Positions 26,301 to 37,632 of a stretch of DNA of 64,000 nt are shown here, in pieces. Source of the stretch: Clavelina lepadiformis. Lineage: Eukaryota > Chordata > Ascidiacea > Aplousobranchia > Clavelinidae. The notes beneath the pieces were generated by a model. That model saw only the letters and a program-made list of their open reading frames with translations. It had not been told where the DNA came from and did no database searches. The DNA lies in the NCBI RefSeq assembly GCF_947623445.1, contig NC_135240.1, positions 27,156,001-27,220,000 of the forward strand. The letters are read 5' to 3'. Each line of letters opens with the position of its first letter. Within the stretch, counting starts at the first letter, position 1. The position numbers and the translations under genes were made by a program.

Positions 26301-27872
26301 TCAAACATTGATGAAGTGGAAAAATAAACCGATGCACATTCTGGCCACAAAGCTATGGTAGCAGATGCTTCAAGACAGAGTGAGATGGACAAGGCTAAAA
26401 TACGAAATGATTCATAAACCACAGATTTTTCACAAAAAAATCTTTATAAGCTTTTCCACGAAAACAAAAAAGTTACAAGACAAGTTGTAACAGCCCACTT
26501 GTACTTTATTAACGTCGCAATCTCAATTCTAACGCAATAATCAATTAATTCTAACCACATTTAGAGAATAGCCTACAACGCAAATTGATATGGGTTGGAG
26601 AATGGATTTAGTTGAAAAACAAAATTCTCAAGCGACGCAGCGGCGTGCCAAGCCTACTGACTAAGCAAATTAGTCAGTTTACAAACAAGTCCATCAGTTC
26701 GCACCAGAAGGAAAAAAAACTGTAAAAAATCTCATATTTTTGCGCCCAACTGGTAGTAACTGTGTAAACAGGTCGAACATAACAGTGGCAACCATTAAGG
26801 AAACCACCGCTACATTCCTAGCTAACCCTACCATGATCCCAACGCAAGGCGTCTCCAACACACCAGGCAAACCCTACAAAGCATTTCCACCAGTTACAAT
26901 GAAAATTCAGGCCAAATTGTATGGCGGTGATCATTTTTACGTAAGTTTCGCGCAATTCAAACGTAGCTGTTGCGTCGAAAGGAAGGTTTTTGCGCTAAAG
27001 TTTGACAGCAAGCACAGCCAAGGAAAGACGTGTTATGAATCAACACGTACCGAAAATGGCGAATTTCTAAATGTTCAAGTCAGGCTTGGACGTAAACACC
27101 AATCAGTTTGTGTGTGTGAGACCCATCTCAAGTAAACGACCGTCCACCTTCGTAAAATAAGACGCCGGCCTAGCTGGAGGATATGACGTAACAATAATAG
27201 GGTTTCGAATTTCACTTACAAGTAAACCACCGAGGTAGCGCACAATACTCACCGACCGACTCGTCTGGCGCGAGAATAAGACATTAAGGCGCGTCATTTA
27301 CAAAGGCAAAACTAGACGTTTCAATGACACAACAAAATAAGTTTTAAAGGAAGCCTAATTTTAACAACTCGTGTCCCCTAACTCATTGATACGACTACAG
27401 CCTATCCTGGTTGTAGCAGTTAACTCGGTTGAAACTTTTCAACTGTGGGACTAGTTTTTAAGGCAAAGCCTGTTTACAACAAGAGTAATTCGATTATTAA
27501 GCGTTTGTGACTGACCGATTTGTATTTTCCTTTCTTTTGACGACCTTCTTGGACTTTTTGAATCAACATCGCTGTGGTGTTTCGTTCCGTTTCAGCGCGT
27601 ACCGGTTGACTTGCACGAAGTCGATCTTCCGATTCCTGAAGAGGCAACAACTTAATTAATACGTCATTGGGTTGTGTCATACTTCATAATGGCATGTACA
27701 CTGCCATTCGCAAAGTATTCCTATGAGTAACAAGCGAAATGAGAAAGTGCCGCTCTAAGACCTGCGTTCGCTGTTTAAGAGCGTCGGCTCTTCGCTTGAG
27801 CCTGCCTATGACCACTTCACGGCCCAGAGGCTGCGGGGCTTGATATTGGACGCATTCTCCGGCTGGCATCAT
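14326..27872 (-). CDS. MAML: Mastermind-like Notch transcription co-activator, 14 exons, 1070 aa
   Basis: Exons in order: 27872-27762, 27635-27516, 19025-18779, 18657-18526, 18449-18280, 17857-17705, 17313-17000, 16906-16323, 16176-16054, 15969-15744, 15652-15555, 15480-15332, 15186-14973, 14897-14326 (with stop). Phases close throughout. Exons 1-2 give the N-terminal basic helix (VVIGRLKRRADALKQRTQ, then ESEDRLRASQPVRAETERN). It aligns over 35 residues without a gap to human MAML1 RLRRRIELCRRHH. This helix sits in the groove formed by CSL and the Notch intracellular domain. Exon 3 begins LKRRLEVNNG, like MAML1 VKRNLDSATS, and carries a KKMK basic patch. The rest is Gln/Asn/Met/Pro/Ser-rich with a polyglutamine run near residues 429-441 and an acidic-hydrophobic C-terminus (LNIITDYLDGKYS). 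Length matches MAML1 (1016 aa). Vertebrate paralogues recruit p300 and CDK8. The chosen ATG is the first of two, with an in-frame stop upstream. Confidence 0.88.
22453..22750. mobile_element. Non-autonomous hAT-like element, family A copy 1
   Basis: The element is bounded by 16-bp perfect terminal inverted repeats, CAGGGATGTCCAACCT and its complement. Repeated GGGCCGC / GCGGCCC blocks lie just inside both ends. It is flanked by 7-bp direct repeats CCTAACC, although the right copy lies two bases beyond the inverted repeat, so the exact target duplication is uncertain. It has no coding capacity. A second copy lies at 53022-53197 in the opposite orientation. Confidence 0.7.
24566..24851. mobile_element. 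Fold-back element (MITE) with long imperfect inverted repeats
   Basis: Two arms beginning TTTTGCAATACC are inverted relative to each other at 24566 and 24851. The outer 27 bases match with one difference. Similarity continues inward for about 80 bases, through the shared blocks AGTGCAG, GGCATCTTT and GAACTG, with mismatches and small gaps. No transposase frame fits inside. I could not find a clear target-site duplication, so the superfamily is unassigned. A 90-codon open frame at 24838-25110 starts inside the right arm and is probably chance. Confidence 0.6.
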
Positions 27873-30029
27873 GGCTCTTTTATAACCCCGTTCACTGGTC
27901 TTTAATCAAACAAACGTACTTATAATGAAATAAAATTTCGTTGTTTATAAAATCTAAAACGTAACAGTTAATTAGCTAAGTGTTTCTGTTAAGTGATTAA
28001 GGTAGCACGTAAACTTACTAGATGATTACAATAGACGCGCGTATGGTGCGCTTGTATGCCCTGTAATAACCTCACCTGGGTTAACGCAGTTCTAAAATCG
28101 CTAAACACAGAACTGTAGGCTAACATTCGCTAATAATATATACCATATCGCTTAGTCCGGTTTGAACTGAATGAAATATCACAACTGTCGTGTTTTAGAC
28201 CTGCTTTAAGGTATGTCATTCAAGGACGCATCGTCATGAATAATTAATTGATCCTGTCCAACCTTACTATGAACGAATATGATAAGCTGCATGTTGTTAA
28301 ACTAACGCAATATCACTGCAAATGGCTTTCAACACAAATATAATCTGTAATGTCGTCTATTAAAACGAATGTGGGGCCTCTTTGTAAAAAGCCCTGCCGG
28401 GCACTGCCTTAGCCTAACGTTAATATCAAACCGAAAACTCATAAACACCGGTAAGTGAACAGCTAATTTAGTCGGCCGGGTGACGTTTTCATTTATTATT
28501 ATCATTACCTGACAAACGAGCGTATACTACGCAACTCGTTTGAGTTTGGTCAGGCGTGACAGAAACGTCATCAAGTGTTTCATGTCATGCTTGTCATAAT
28601 ATTCTTTCTAATGACATATCTATACGTCAATAAATTAACTATTATATAACAATTAATCAGACGCAGCTAAGTTAATTTGCCGTTCAACTAACTTGCCACT
28701 CATAAAATAAGCACCACAAGCAGACGTGTGAATATGGCACGAACAAAATCTTGCCATCATACGAAAACTTTCACAATTACTTTATGAGCAGCGGTACCGT
28801 ACACTATGTCTGCAAATAAGCTGTCTACGACTGTACTATATAGGACTGGTCTGTTGATAATATCGCTAAAGCTTTATTACACACGAAAGTCGCTACTAGC
28901 CAAACAACCAGAGGCCACCACTGCCAGCACGCTATCCTATGTAGAACCACTCCAACTAACTAACAAAGATATTTTGCTCAGAATTCGTTGCTCGGCTCTT
29001 TTCTTGCCAAACACAGCTCTCTCTCTCGCCCCAGTCTGGCACAAGCGCATATTTTCTCTTTCTTTTATTATCTTTTTGCGCTTCCTTTCTAAGCAATCGT
29101 GTCGTCACAATTGTTTTACTCTCCTATTCTCCTGAGTCGAGTTAGGAGTGTTGTCGAAGCGCATTGTTAGGCCGACTCCTGTGACAAGCTGCGGCAGTCC
29201 GCGAATACAAGTAAAACTATTTATTTGCGTTTGTGTGAAAATGGCGAAATACTTTCGCTTGACGCCCCTCACAGCGGTTACGCAAGATTTCCAATGCAAA
29301 TGCATTCACACAATCTAGGTGTCACAGAAAGAACTGTACACATTTGAAAACAAACAAAGCGTTTTAAGTGTCTGAGCATAATTGTCGGAAATAGCTTCAA
29401 CATGCAGGCTTTATGTTGGTTACACAATCGCTCCATAAATACTTTCTACACTAAGCCTTTTTAAAAGGGTAGGCTATGGAGGGTAATAAACGCCATTCTA
29501 CTAGAAAAGCAGACAAATGGTATTTGTAACGTGATAATCGTGAGAATGAGTAGTCCATGCTAAAAATTATTACAAGACCAATATCGCGTTGCTCTGAAAT
29601 CTCAGAACTTTCCCCCTGTACCATGTAGCTTAATGGTAAAAACCAATGTTTCTTATCCCAATGTTTCTTATTCTACACCATCGGTAAAAAATTATTGCAC
29701 GGGGACTTTTGTTTCTTACGTCATTAATTATTGCATTTAAATTATTTTCACTAAAAAGTAGGCTTTATTATGCAAGAATTAAAAATAGACGAAAGAGTAT
29801 GTCGGCAGCATAACGTCAAACGTGATGAGGTCACAAAGCGCAAATAGTAACGTCACAAAAGTCTTTTTTCGCGTGCATAAGGTCACGATGCTCATGTGAG
29901 ACGTCAGACAAGACAGTGAACAACCATCAATTCGCTGCGCGATGGACGAAGTTTGACAATCATTTCAACTTCCTACGTTTCTCGTGAAAAAGTTAAGTCG
30001 TTCTACTGCGTATTAAAGCTACGGAAACT
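27873..30029. other. Upstream region of the mastermind gene, no exon seen
   Basis: The mastermind 5' UTR and promoter should lie here on the minus strand. A TATAAAA stretch sits only about 10 nt before the chosen ATG, too close to act as its TATA box. The real transcription start may be further upstream with a non-coding first exon, or the mRNA may be trans-spliced as is common in tunicates. Frames at 28806-29135 and 29105-29305 look like chance. Confidence 0.5.
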
Positions 30030-30403
30030 ATGGCGCTGAAACGACACGGTGAGAATCGAACACGTGTTTTGCTTTTGCTTGATACGATAATCACCGCCTG
30101 GAACGTTGCTATTAACCTTTGAACTTTAACCATGAAGCCATGACGTCAGAGGATTATCAGTCACATATGCGAAGGAGACATTGGTATGAAACCCGCCACA
30201 ACAAAATCAAACCATTTTACGTTGAAAATGCAAACAGTTGTGTTCTTAATAAGAATAAAAAGCAAAGAAAACGACAACATTCTAGACTTGAGGGGGAGAA
30301 TGTTCGTAGAAGCAAGTCGGAAGAAATCCATAACCAGGTGACTGAATTTAAGAGTCTATGCTTTAAAAATTCTAATCCAGAGACGCATGGAATCACGTCA
30401 TAG
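30030..30403 (+). CDS. Candidate two-exon gene for a small basic protein, 90 aa, unrecognised
   Basis: An ATG at 30030 gives MALKRH and a donor (CACG|GTGAGA). A 101-nt intron follows, and an acceptor before 30150 restores an open frame to a stop at 30401-30403. Phases agree (1 into 1). The predicted protein is very rich in Arg, Lys and His, with a run NKKQRKRQHSR, and has no membrane segment or motif I can name. The acceptor's pyrimidine tract is weak, and the second exon can also be read as a single-exon frame from an ATG at 30119. Nearby ACGTCA elements match those at other promoters here. Chance remains quite possible. Confidence 0.35.
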
Positions 30404-33400
30404 CAAATTAGACCAACGAATGATCAATGTCTTGCAAGTTAAGTTTTTGTTACGTCACAATACACTTATTTAAAAAAGGAAAAACCAAGTTAGAAGTTTT
30501 AGAATCTTCTCCTTTAGTTTTATAAGTGTGGGTACAGATTTTATAGCATATACGTTTCTTACAGAGTTTCTTAATTCACCGAGACACTAACTTATTTTAA
30601 ACAAAAGTCACTGAGAAAATGTCAATTTATCCGTTCTCTGCGAAGAAAACAACGAAATTGGTTTTCACTACTGTTTTGAATGTAGTCATATGATTTTACA
30701 CACGTCACATTCAAGACTAGCACAACAAACAACCAACTGCGCTAAAAGCTTGCTAACCGGGCTCGAATACTGAGAATACTTTTTTGCCGAGTTTTATTCA
30801 TGCAAAAACTTTCCTTGCGGAGAGAATAACACCACGTTCAATATCAAACTGAATGAGAATATTGAGCCTACAGTATGTTCGTAGCCAATATATATTTATA
30901 TATTTACAGAACACGGACGATATTCTTTCATCCATTCATCTGTTTTTCGTCATCAATTGTGGAAGGAAAAAATTATGCTTACGCAGTGGCCAGGCTAGGA
31001 CTAAGAATTACGGCAAAAGAATTACAAAGCTTTGGAAGGAGTCATGCTCCATGGAAATACAACTAAAAAGTCGGTAATGTAGTGACGAGCAAAACTGTAA
31101 GTGAAAACATGCAAAGACACATTGCAAGATTATTAAAGACGAGATCAAAGAACCTCGTATTTCAGAACGGAAAAAGGAATACCGCGTTAATATAGGCCTA
31201 AACCCAATCCCTGGAACAAGAGTCCAGTTCAAATAACCTGATAGCCTGAGGCACGGACAAGGTGATAACAAAGCCATGTAAAGAAAAAGGTCATCGTTGG
31301 CATAAATGGTAACTTTGATGGTGAACTGTGGCACCTGCTACGCACCAAAGCAGCGGATCTTCACCTTTTAATGCCTCGATCGCACCCCTAGAAAACTTTG
31401 TTGCATTGTTGTGTCGTGCGCTCCTGCCTGGTTGGAAATCCCTGATCTAGGACAAGACTTCATTCAAAACGTGTGAAATTGTTCTGTCCAGGCAGCAAAC
31501 GAAAATTATGACCCTCTCCAAACGAACCACAAACGGCTGTCATGGCAATGAGGTATCAGCGGCCATATGTTAAATTTCGACGATAACAAAACTGAAGTTG
31601 TGGCTGGGTTGACCAAGAGATTACAAATTAGAATATACCAAAGTAAAAAAAACTTATAACAATTGGCAAATCAAGATAACTACCAATACAAGCATGACAA
31701 ATCTCGTCACAATCTCGATTCACACGAGTCGACAGAACTGTCAAGTCGTCATAGTACAAGAGCGTTTTTGATGTTAGAGCCGCCTTTTCTGTTCTTGAAT
31801 TGAACGTAATTCATAACATAAACAATGAATTCGTCTTTGACGATGATAACCGCGTGTGTTTCGGGCGACAGCATAATATACACCTTTGTTGGAAAGATAA
31901 GTTCACGGGAGCATTTAGAATCGCGTTGAGGGGGAGGGGAGCAAAGTTTTTTTTTTGAAAGCGCGACATAAAATTCTCGCGTTTGCCTATTTTGCCCAAT
32001 ATGAGTGGAACGCATGTGTTTTGACTTGTACGGCTCATAAAGCGCTTCAAAATAAAATGTTGTCTATTTTCATATTTTTATGTAAAGTAGTTGACAATTT
32101 TGAAACAGCGTGTAAAACTTTTTTGGTAAGGCCTTGTATACAATAATTTCTTAAAGTCTTATAACACGCTCATAATATGTTTTGCTACGTTCAGCCCAAG
32201 TTCGCTGATAAACAAAGCTTAGTTCCTTTCAAAACCCTTCTCGGAAAATATAAACAACCTAAGCTTGCTTTGACAACTAACTTGAACAAAAAAACCCTTT
32301 ACACCAAAAATTGCAATACAAGATTTTTGTTGTTTGAAATAGGCCATTGGAAATCTTCTTTAGATGGTTGATAACCAGAGCGTCAAGCAACCTACCGTGT
32401 CTTTCGATCAGCGCAGCATGTTCTTGACTATTATCATTGTTTTGTAACAATGCGGTCTAGAGCTCTCACAGCACCTAATTGTTGTAATGATTATAGTCGA
32501 CAGGTGTTCGGAAACAACAAAATGCAATGAACGAACCCAAAAACATCTACGGAAATACTCATAAGGAAGGAAATGTATTTTTTAAATTAAATACAACAAT
32601 AATTCGAACAGAAGTAACGTTTTGATTGTAAGGTTTTGTGCTTCTGTTTATCTGCAATCTCGTGGAAAATAAGTGTAGAAAGTAAGCTATCGGAAGAGGG
32701 GAAAGCCCGCCTGAGAAATAGCTTGTTTGCAACTTGTAAACACTTTGCTGAACTGCTGGTTGGCATTACTACTGTCGTGCTATTTTCGAAAGTTAAGTTT
32801 TGAATTACTAAAAACGTCTACAATTTATGCCTTATTTATATCTGCAGCTGTTAATTTTTTTCAGGTAGGATGGAGCTCTATTGAAGTTAGTCTGTATGAT
32901 AATATGTCAAGGCCCCATTGGATATTTACCAGTAGGTTATCTAGGTTCTTCACAACACAGCTGGTTCGTTCTATTTTAATCTGAAAAGCTCCCTGCAAAG
33001 ATTTTATGCTGGGTACCAAATTAACAATATGTCACTTATCCAACAAACCTACATTTCATTGTTTTATTCAAAACAACACAACTCTGTTAAATCTACTTCA
33101 CAAATAGACCATCCACTATCCACTGTCCAACCCATGGGAGTACATAATCATTTTATCTGCAACATAGCCTCATGCCACAGATTATTCGCTAAACCCCACT
33201 ATAACTAAAATAAGGTCTGACCACCAGCTCCTGTATGGAGCGCTTGCATTTTAGGGCAGGGTGATTTACGCCAAAAAATTAGGGCCTATGTTTTACGTCA
33301 CACCAATATTAAAACTCTAATTATTTTCTGTCGCAACTAGGTCTAGCCTAATTTTTAGTTTAATGAATGGAGCCGATTGGAAAGTTATTGGCTTGCACTT

Positions 33401-33922
33401 GCAACTTTTGTATGCTTGTTTTTAGTGTTGCCACACCAGAAAGGCTGAAACTGATATTTACACCAGTAGCATAATGATTTTTGCTCCTTCGCAATGAGAT
33501 CTCTAGTGTATCATACAAACTTTCCATTCTGGCATCAGCGATGTTATATGTCAGTATAATGTGTGATCTAAGAGGTACCGTATAATACTACATTGTGTGC
33601 ATGACACCTGCTATAGTTGACTCTCTGAGAGTAGTACTTGCTCTAAATGGCACAAACTTCCCCTGTGTTGAACAATCTGGTATCCAGCTGCACAAGCTCA
33701 ATAGGCAACTATCTTCTAATGAAGAGATTTCATGATAAATTATTTTGCTAACCCCTGTTCAGAAATCATCACCATAACAGTATTAGCCAAGTTGTTGGCT
33801 TATTTAAACATAGAAACAATTCTGGAAGAATTAATATCAATCTATGACTTGAAAATGCATTTATTTGCTAGAAGATAAATAAATTGATCTTGTAATTTTT
33901 GTTTTGATTCTGTTTTATCACG
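30404..33922. other. Gene-free stretch before the sulfatase array
   Basis: No coherent exon on either strand. A sequence resembling one end of a hAT element (CAGGGATTTCCAACC on the minus strand, about 31429-31445) has no partner that I can find. Frames at 31008-31334, 31749-32050 and 32177-32371 are unsupported. The promoter of the first sulfatase gene should lie at the right end of this stretch. Confidence 0.55.
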
Positions 33923-36900
33923 ATGAAGCCAGGACTACAATTTACTGTCTTTGTTTCTGTTGTAATCATGCATGACCAGATATTTGATGGTAGGTCATGT
34001 GATGGAAATATGTTGTAATCTGTATATGTTGTTGCCTTTGTGCTTTTGAAAAAGTTTAAGCAAGTTATTGAATTTTACAAAAAAGGTTGACTGTAGATTT
34101 ATCTTGTTACTACAGTATTGTTATTATTTTAGTTTCTGCCAAACGACATAACGTTTTGTTTCTGGTGATCGATGACCTTCGCCCAGCTCTTGGTTGCTAT
34201 GACTACCCAAAGGTTATTTCACCGAATATCGACCAACTTGCATCACAAAGTGTTTTGTTTGAGAATGCTCATGTTCAGGTGACTGGATGTTATCTTCATA
34301 CGCAGTTGACGTTTAATGTAATTTTTGGATGCTTTTAAAATTTTGGTAGATTCTAAGATTTTGAAAACGTTAAATTAACATTTTTTGTCTTTTCACAGCA
34401 AACTGTTTGTGGTCCTAGCAGAACATCATTCCTAACCAGTCGTCGACCAGATACAACCAGGTTGTACGACTTTGGTTCATATTGGCGCACTCACGCTGGC
34501 AACTTCACAAGTCTGCCACAACACTTCAAAGAAAACGGATATTTCACTTACAGCATCGGAAAGGTCTTTCATCCAGGTAAGTTTGGTAACATTGGTGACC
34601 GTGTGAAAATGAAATCAAAATTTCCCTGTGTAGTCACAATTTTATTGATTTCATGCATCACTGCCTCTCTTTTGATTTCTCTGATCTCCTCTGATTTTGC
34701 TATGAACATAGTTTAGTTTCGTTGCAGAACAATCCATCAAAAACATAACAATTTTTTTCTAAGGTATCTGCTCCAATCACAACGATGATTATCCACTGTC
34801 ATGGTCAAAGCCAGCCTACCACCCTTCCACACAGGCTTATAAGATGGCAAAGGTTGTCATGTTGCAATTACCTGTGGTAGCACTTGAAAGCGGTTGTTAC
34901 AAATTATGTATTATTATTACCACCAGGTATGCCCTGATGCTGACGGCAAGCGTCATATGAACTTATTATGTCCTGTTGATGTTTCAACTCAACCAGAGGG
35001 GTCGTTGCCAGACATACAAAGTTCTGAACATGCAGTTGACATGCTGAAAGAATTCCAAGCAGATTCATCAGAACAAGTAGGACAATTATTATTTAAGTTC
35101 TGAAACGTAAAGTTGTCTAATATTTATTTGACATTTGTAAAAAAACAGCTCAAAATATAGTTTTAATTTGATTTATTTAATGGCCGGTATCTTATTTCAG
35201 CCATTTTTTCTTGCTGTTGGATTCCACAAGCCCCACATACCTTACAAATTTCCAAAAGACTTCCTTAAGCTGTACCCATTGGAAGAAATAGATTTGGCAC
35301 CGAATCCGTTTAAACCGATTGGTCTGCCTGATGTTGCGTTCTCACCGTATAATCGTTTAAGAATCAGACACGACTTTGGATTGCTCAATGTTAGTTATCC
35401 TTATGGTCCTGTACCGGAGACATATCAGGTATATTTTTTACTTCAAATAGCTTTTGGCTGAGGAGTAAGGCCTTATGTAGGCAGATTTTTTATTTTTCGT
35501 CAAACGTAAATGAAATTTTTGTGTGTTTTTTTATTTAGTCACAGCTAATAATTTAATAGTTGGGGTAGGAAGGGACCTCCTATAAAAATCAACTACATGT
35601 ATTTTGCAGAAAAAGATCAGACAACATTATTATTCTTCGGTGTCTTACACTGATAGCAGAGTTGGAATTGTTCTCGATCAATTAGAAGAGTCAGGATTTG
35701 CGAACAACACCATCGTTGTCTTACTGGGCGATCACGGTTAGTACCAGACACCAGTATACTGGCACCATTTTGATTTTTGCAGGTTTCAATGAACAATGCC
35801 TGCGGATGCCAATTATAGAGTAAAGAAATCTGAAGAAGCAAACTTCTAAAGATCAGAAACCAACTTTAACTTTTTTTCAGAATCCTGGGAAACGTTTTTT
35901 GTTGTAAAGTTTATGATATAATTCAGACGAGAAATTGGTTGTGTTTGGTGCATATGATATGCATTGCTGCACAGGTTCGCCAGTTCATCAAGTTGCTGCG
36001 TACGACCAAGCGAAACATGTGTTAGTTGTTGTAAATTTAGTTGCATCACCTTTACTTTGATCGTCTTACCTAAACCGAAGAAACTTTTGTTTTATCATTG
36101 TAGACATTAAATTTAGTAATTTGCCATCCTATTAAGAACTAGACTTCTTTAAATTTAGAATTATTTTAGAAGAAGATTAGGAATTTAGGATTCAGAAAAA
36201 AAACGTGTTAGAACAGTTGACTGTGTTTTAATGTGATTTCCTCGTAATGTCCCTCTTGAGGATTATCAGTAACAAAAAAAGGCAAAGTCAAAATTTTGCA
36301 AAGATGTTTATGGATGTGAAATTTGACTCATTCATAAACACTGATCATGGGTTTTATCTAAGTTTCTAATAATCAAGCACAAAATGAAATTATCCAGGTT
36401 GGAGTCTTGGAGAACACGCGGAGTGGTGCAAATATGAAAACTTTGAAGTTGTCACTCGTATTCCGCTGATGGTCCACATGCCAGGAATGACTGACATCAA
36501 CTTGACCAATAAAAAGAAATTCCCGTTTCAAGACGTTTTGAAATCTGGAAGTTCTCAGCGATACAAAATTAAAAGAGGTAGAAATATTGGCTTGAATCCT
36601 TTGCAAGGAAATAGATTAACTTCATCATGTATTTGATTGCTTTACATTCCCACAACTTAATTAGATTCTAATATTCTCTTAAACCAATTTGTTTCTTAGG
36701 ACCACGAAGCACTGCACTGGTTGAAGCTGTTGATGTTTTCCCAACACTTGCTGAATTGGCCGGACTTAAAGTGCCACCAACTTGTCCACTTGATACATTA
36801 AAAGTAAGTCACTCGTAGAAGTGGTAATATATTTTGAAAAACCGATAAGTTGCGATTCAATTTCAGATGTTTTGTTGCATTAGGTGGATTTTTGTACAGA

Positions 36901-37632
36901 AGGTGCAAGTTTGGCAAAAATTATGATGAAATCAGTCCAGAAAACGCTTCTTAAAGCACAAAAGCTTTCCACCAAAGATATGTCTGGTATTGAATTTTAT
37001 AATTACACTTAATGGCATGTGTAATGTGTAACCCAGTTTTACTAAAATGCTTGTAACTTCTATGATCTCAGATGATGATGTATAAGACTGAACAAGCCAT
37101 ATCCATATCATGAGTATGTTGAAGACATGGGCTTCATAATAAACTGACAGCCGCATAAATTTGGTGATACACTTTCAGATGACAATGAAAACTGGAAAGA
37201 TGCAGTGTTTAGTCAATATCCACGACCCTCTGTCCATCCACAATCAAACACCGACCTTCCGGATCTCAAAGATATAAGGATAATGGGATATACCATGAGG
37301 ACCCGACATCACCGATACACTGAATGGGTTGCATTCAACCCCGCCACATTTCAAGCTGATTTTAACAGCGTAAGTTCTTGTTTCAAGAACACTTTTGTAT
37401 ATTTAATGTGGGAGCCTTGAATGTAAAAAGAGATAAAACTCAGCAATGTTGGGTCGTCAAATGCATTCTCATGAAAATCCTTCCCATTTAGGTTTATGCT
37501 CGTGAACTTTACCTTCGAGATTCTGATCCTCTTGAAGTGTACAATGTTGGCAACCTCCCCATGTATGAGGATTTGGTGATGAAGATGAGGAAGAAATTGA
37601 TTGCAGGATGGAGGGAGGCTCTTCCCAAATAA
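33923..37632 (+). CDS. IDS: Iduronate 2-sulfatase, tandem copy 1, 12 exons, 567 aa
   Basis: Exons: 33923-33989, 34133-34278, 34399-34576, 34764-34852, 34927-35076, 35201-35428, 35610-35736, 36398-36577, 36700-36803, 36884-36986, 37179-37369, 37492-37632. Phases close. The enzyme removes 2-sulfate from iduronate in heparan and dermatan sulfate in lysosomes. Exon 1 encodes a hydrophobic leader. Metal and active-site landmarks are intact: paired Asp in VIDDLRP (36-37), formylglycine motif C75-G-P-S-R79, GKVFHPG (Lys126, His129), HKPH (219-222) and GDHG (Asp327, His328). Later blocks such as [10 protein letters not shown] and [10 protein letters not shown] are also typical of IDS. Length fits human IDS (550 aa). 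Human has CAPSR where this copy has CGPSR, which still satisfies the C-x-P-x-R rule. The 3' UTR start closely matches copy 3. Confidence 0.93.

Larger units (their letters stand above)
19026..27515 (-). other. 8.5-kb intron 2 of the mastermind gene
   Basis: This intron is far longer than any other in the window (most are under 1 kb) and separates the CSL/Notch-binding helix from the rest of the protein. It holds a hAT-like element (22453-22750), a long-inverted-repeat element (24566-24851) and a short CT microsatellite near 24501-24514. Open frames inside it (for example 20028-20408, 22983-23327, 26740-27135) lack supporting splice structure. Long early introns in developmental regulators often hold enhancers, but no specific enhancer can be read here. 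Confidence 0.7.

Noticed and set aside
26740-27135. 131-codon plus-strand frame in the mastermind intron
   Set aside because: Composition changes along the frame and no domain is recognisable. Without conservation data it cannot be told from chance.
27873-27890. TATAAAA as the TATA box of mastermind
   Set aside because: It lies about 10 nt before the start codon, so a transcript begun 25-30 nt downstream would lack the ATG.
31429-31445. hAT-type terminus CAGGGATTTCCAACC on the minus strand
   Set aside because: No matching second terminus or target duplication was found, so I do not call an element.
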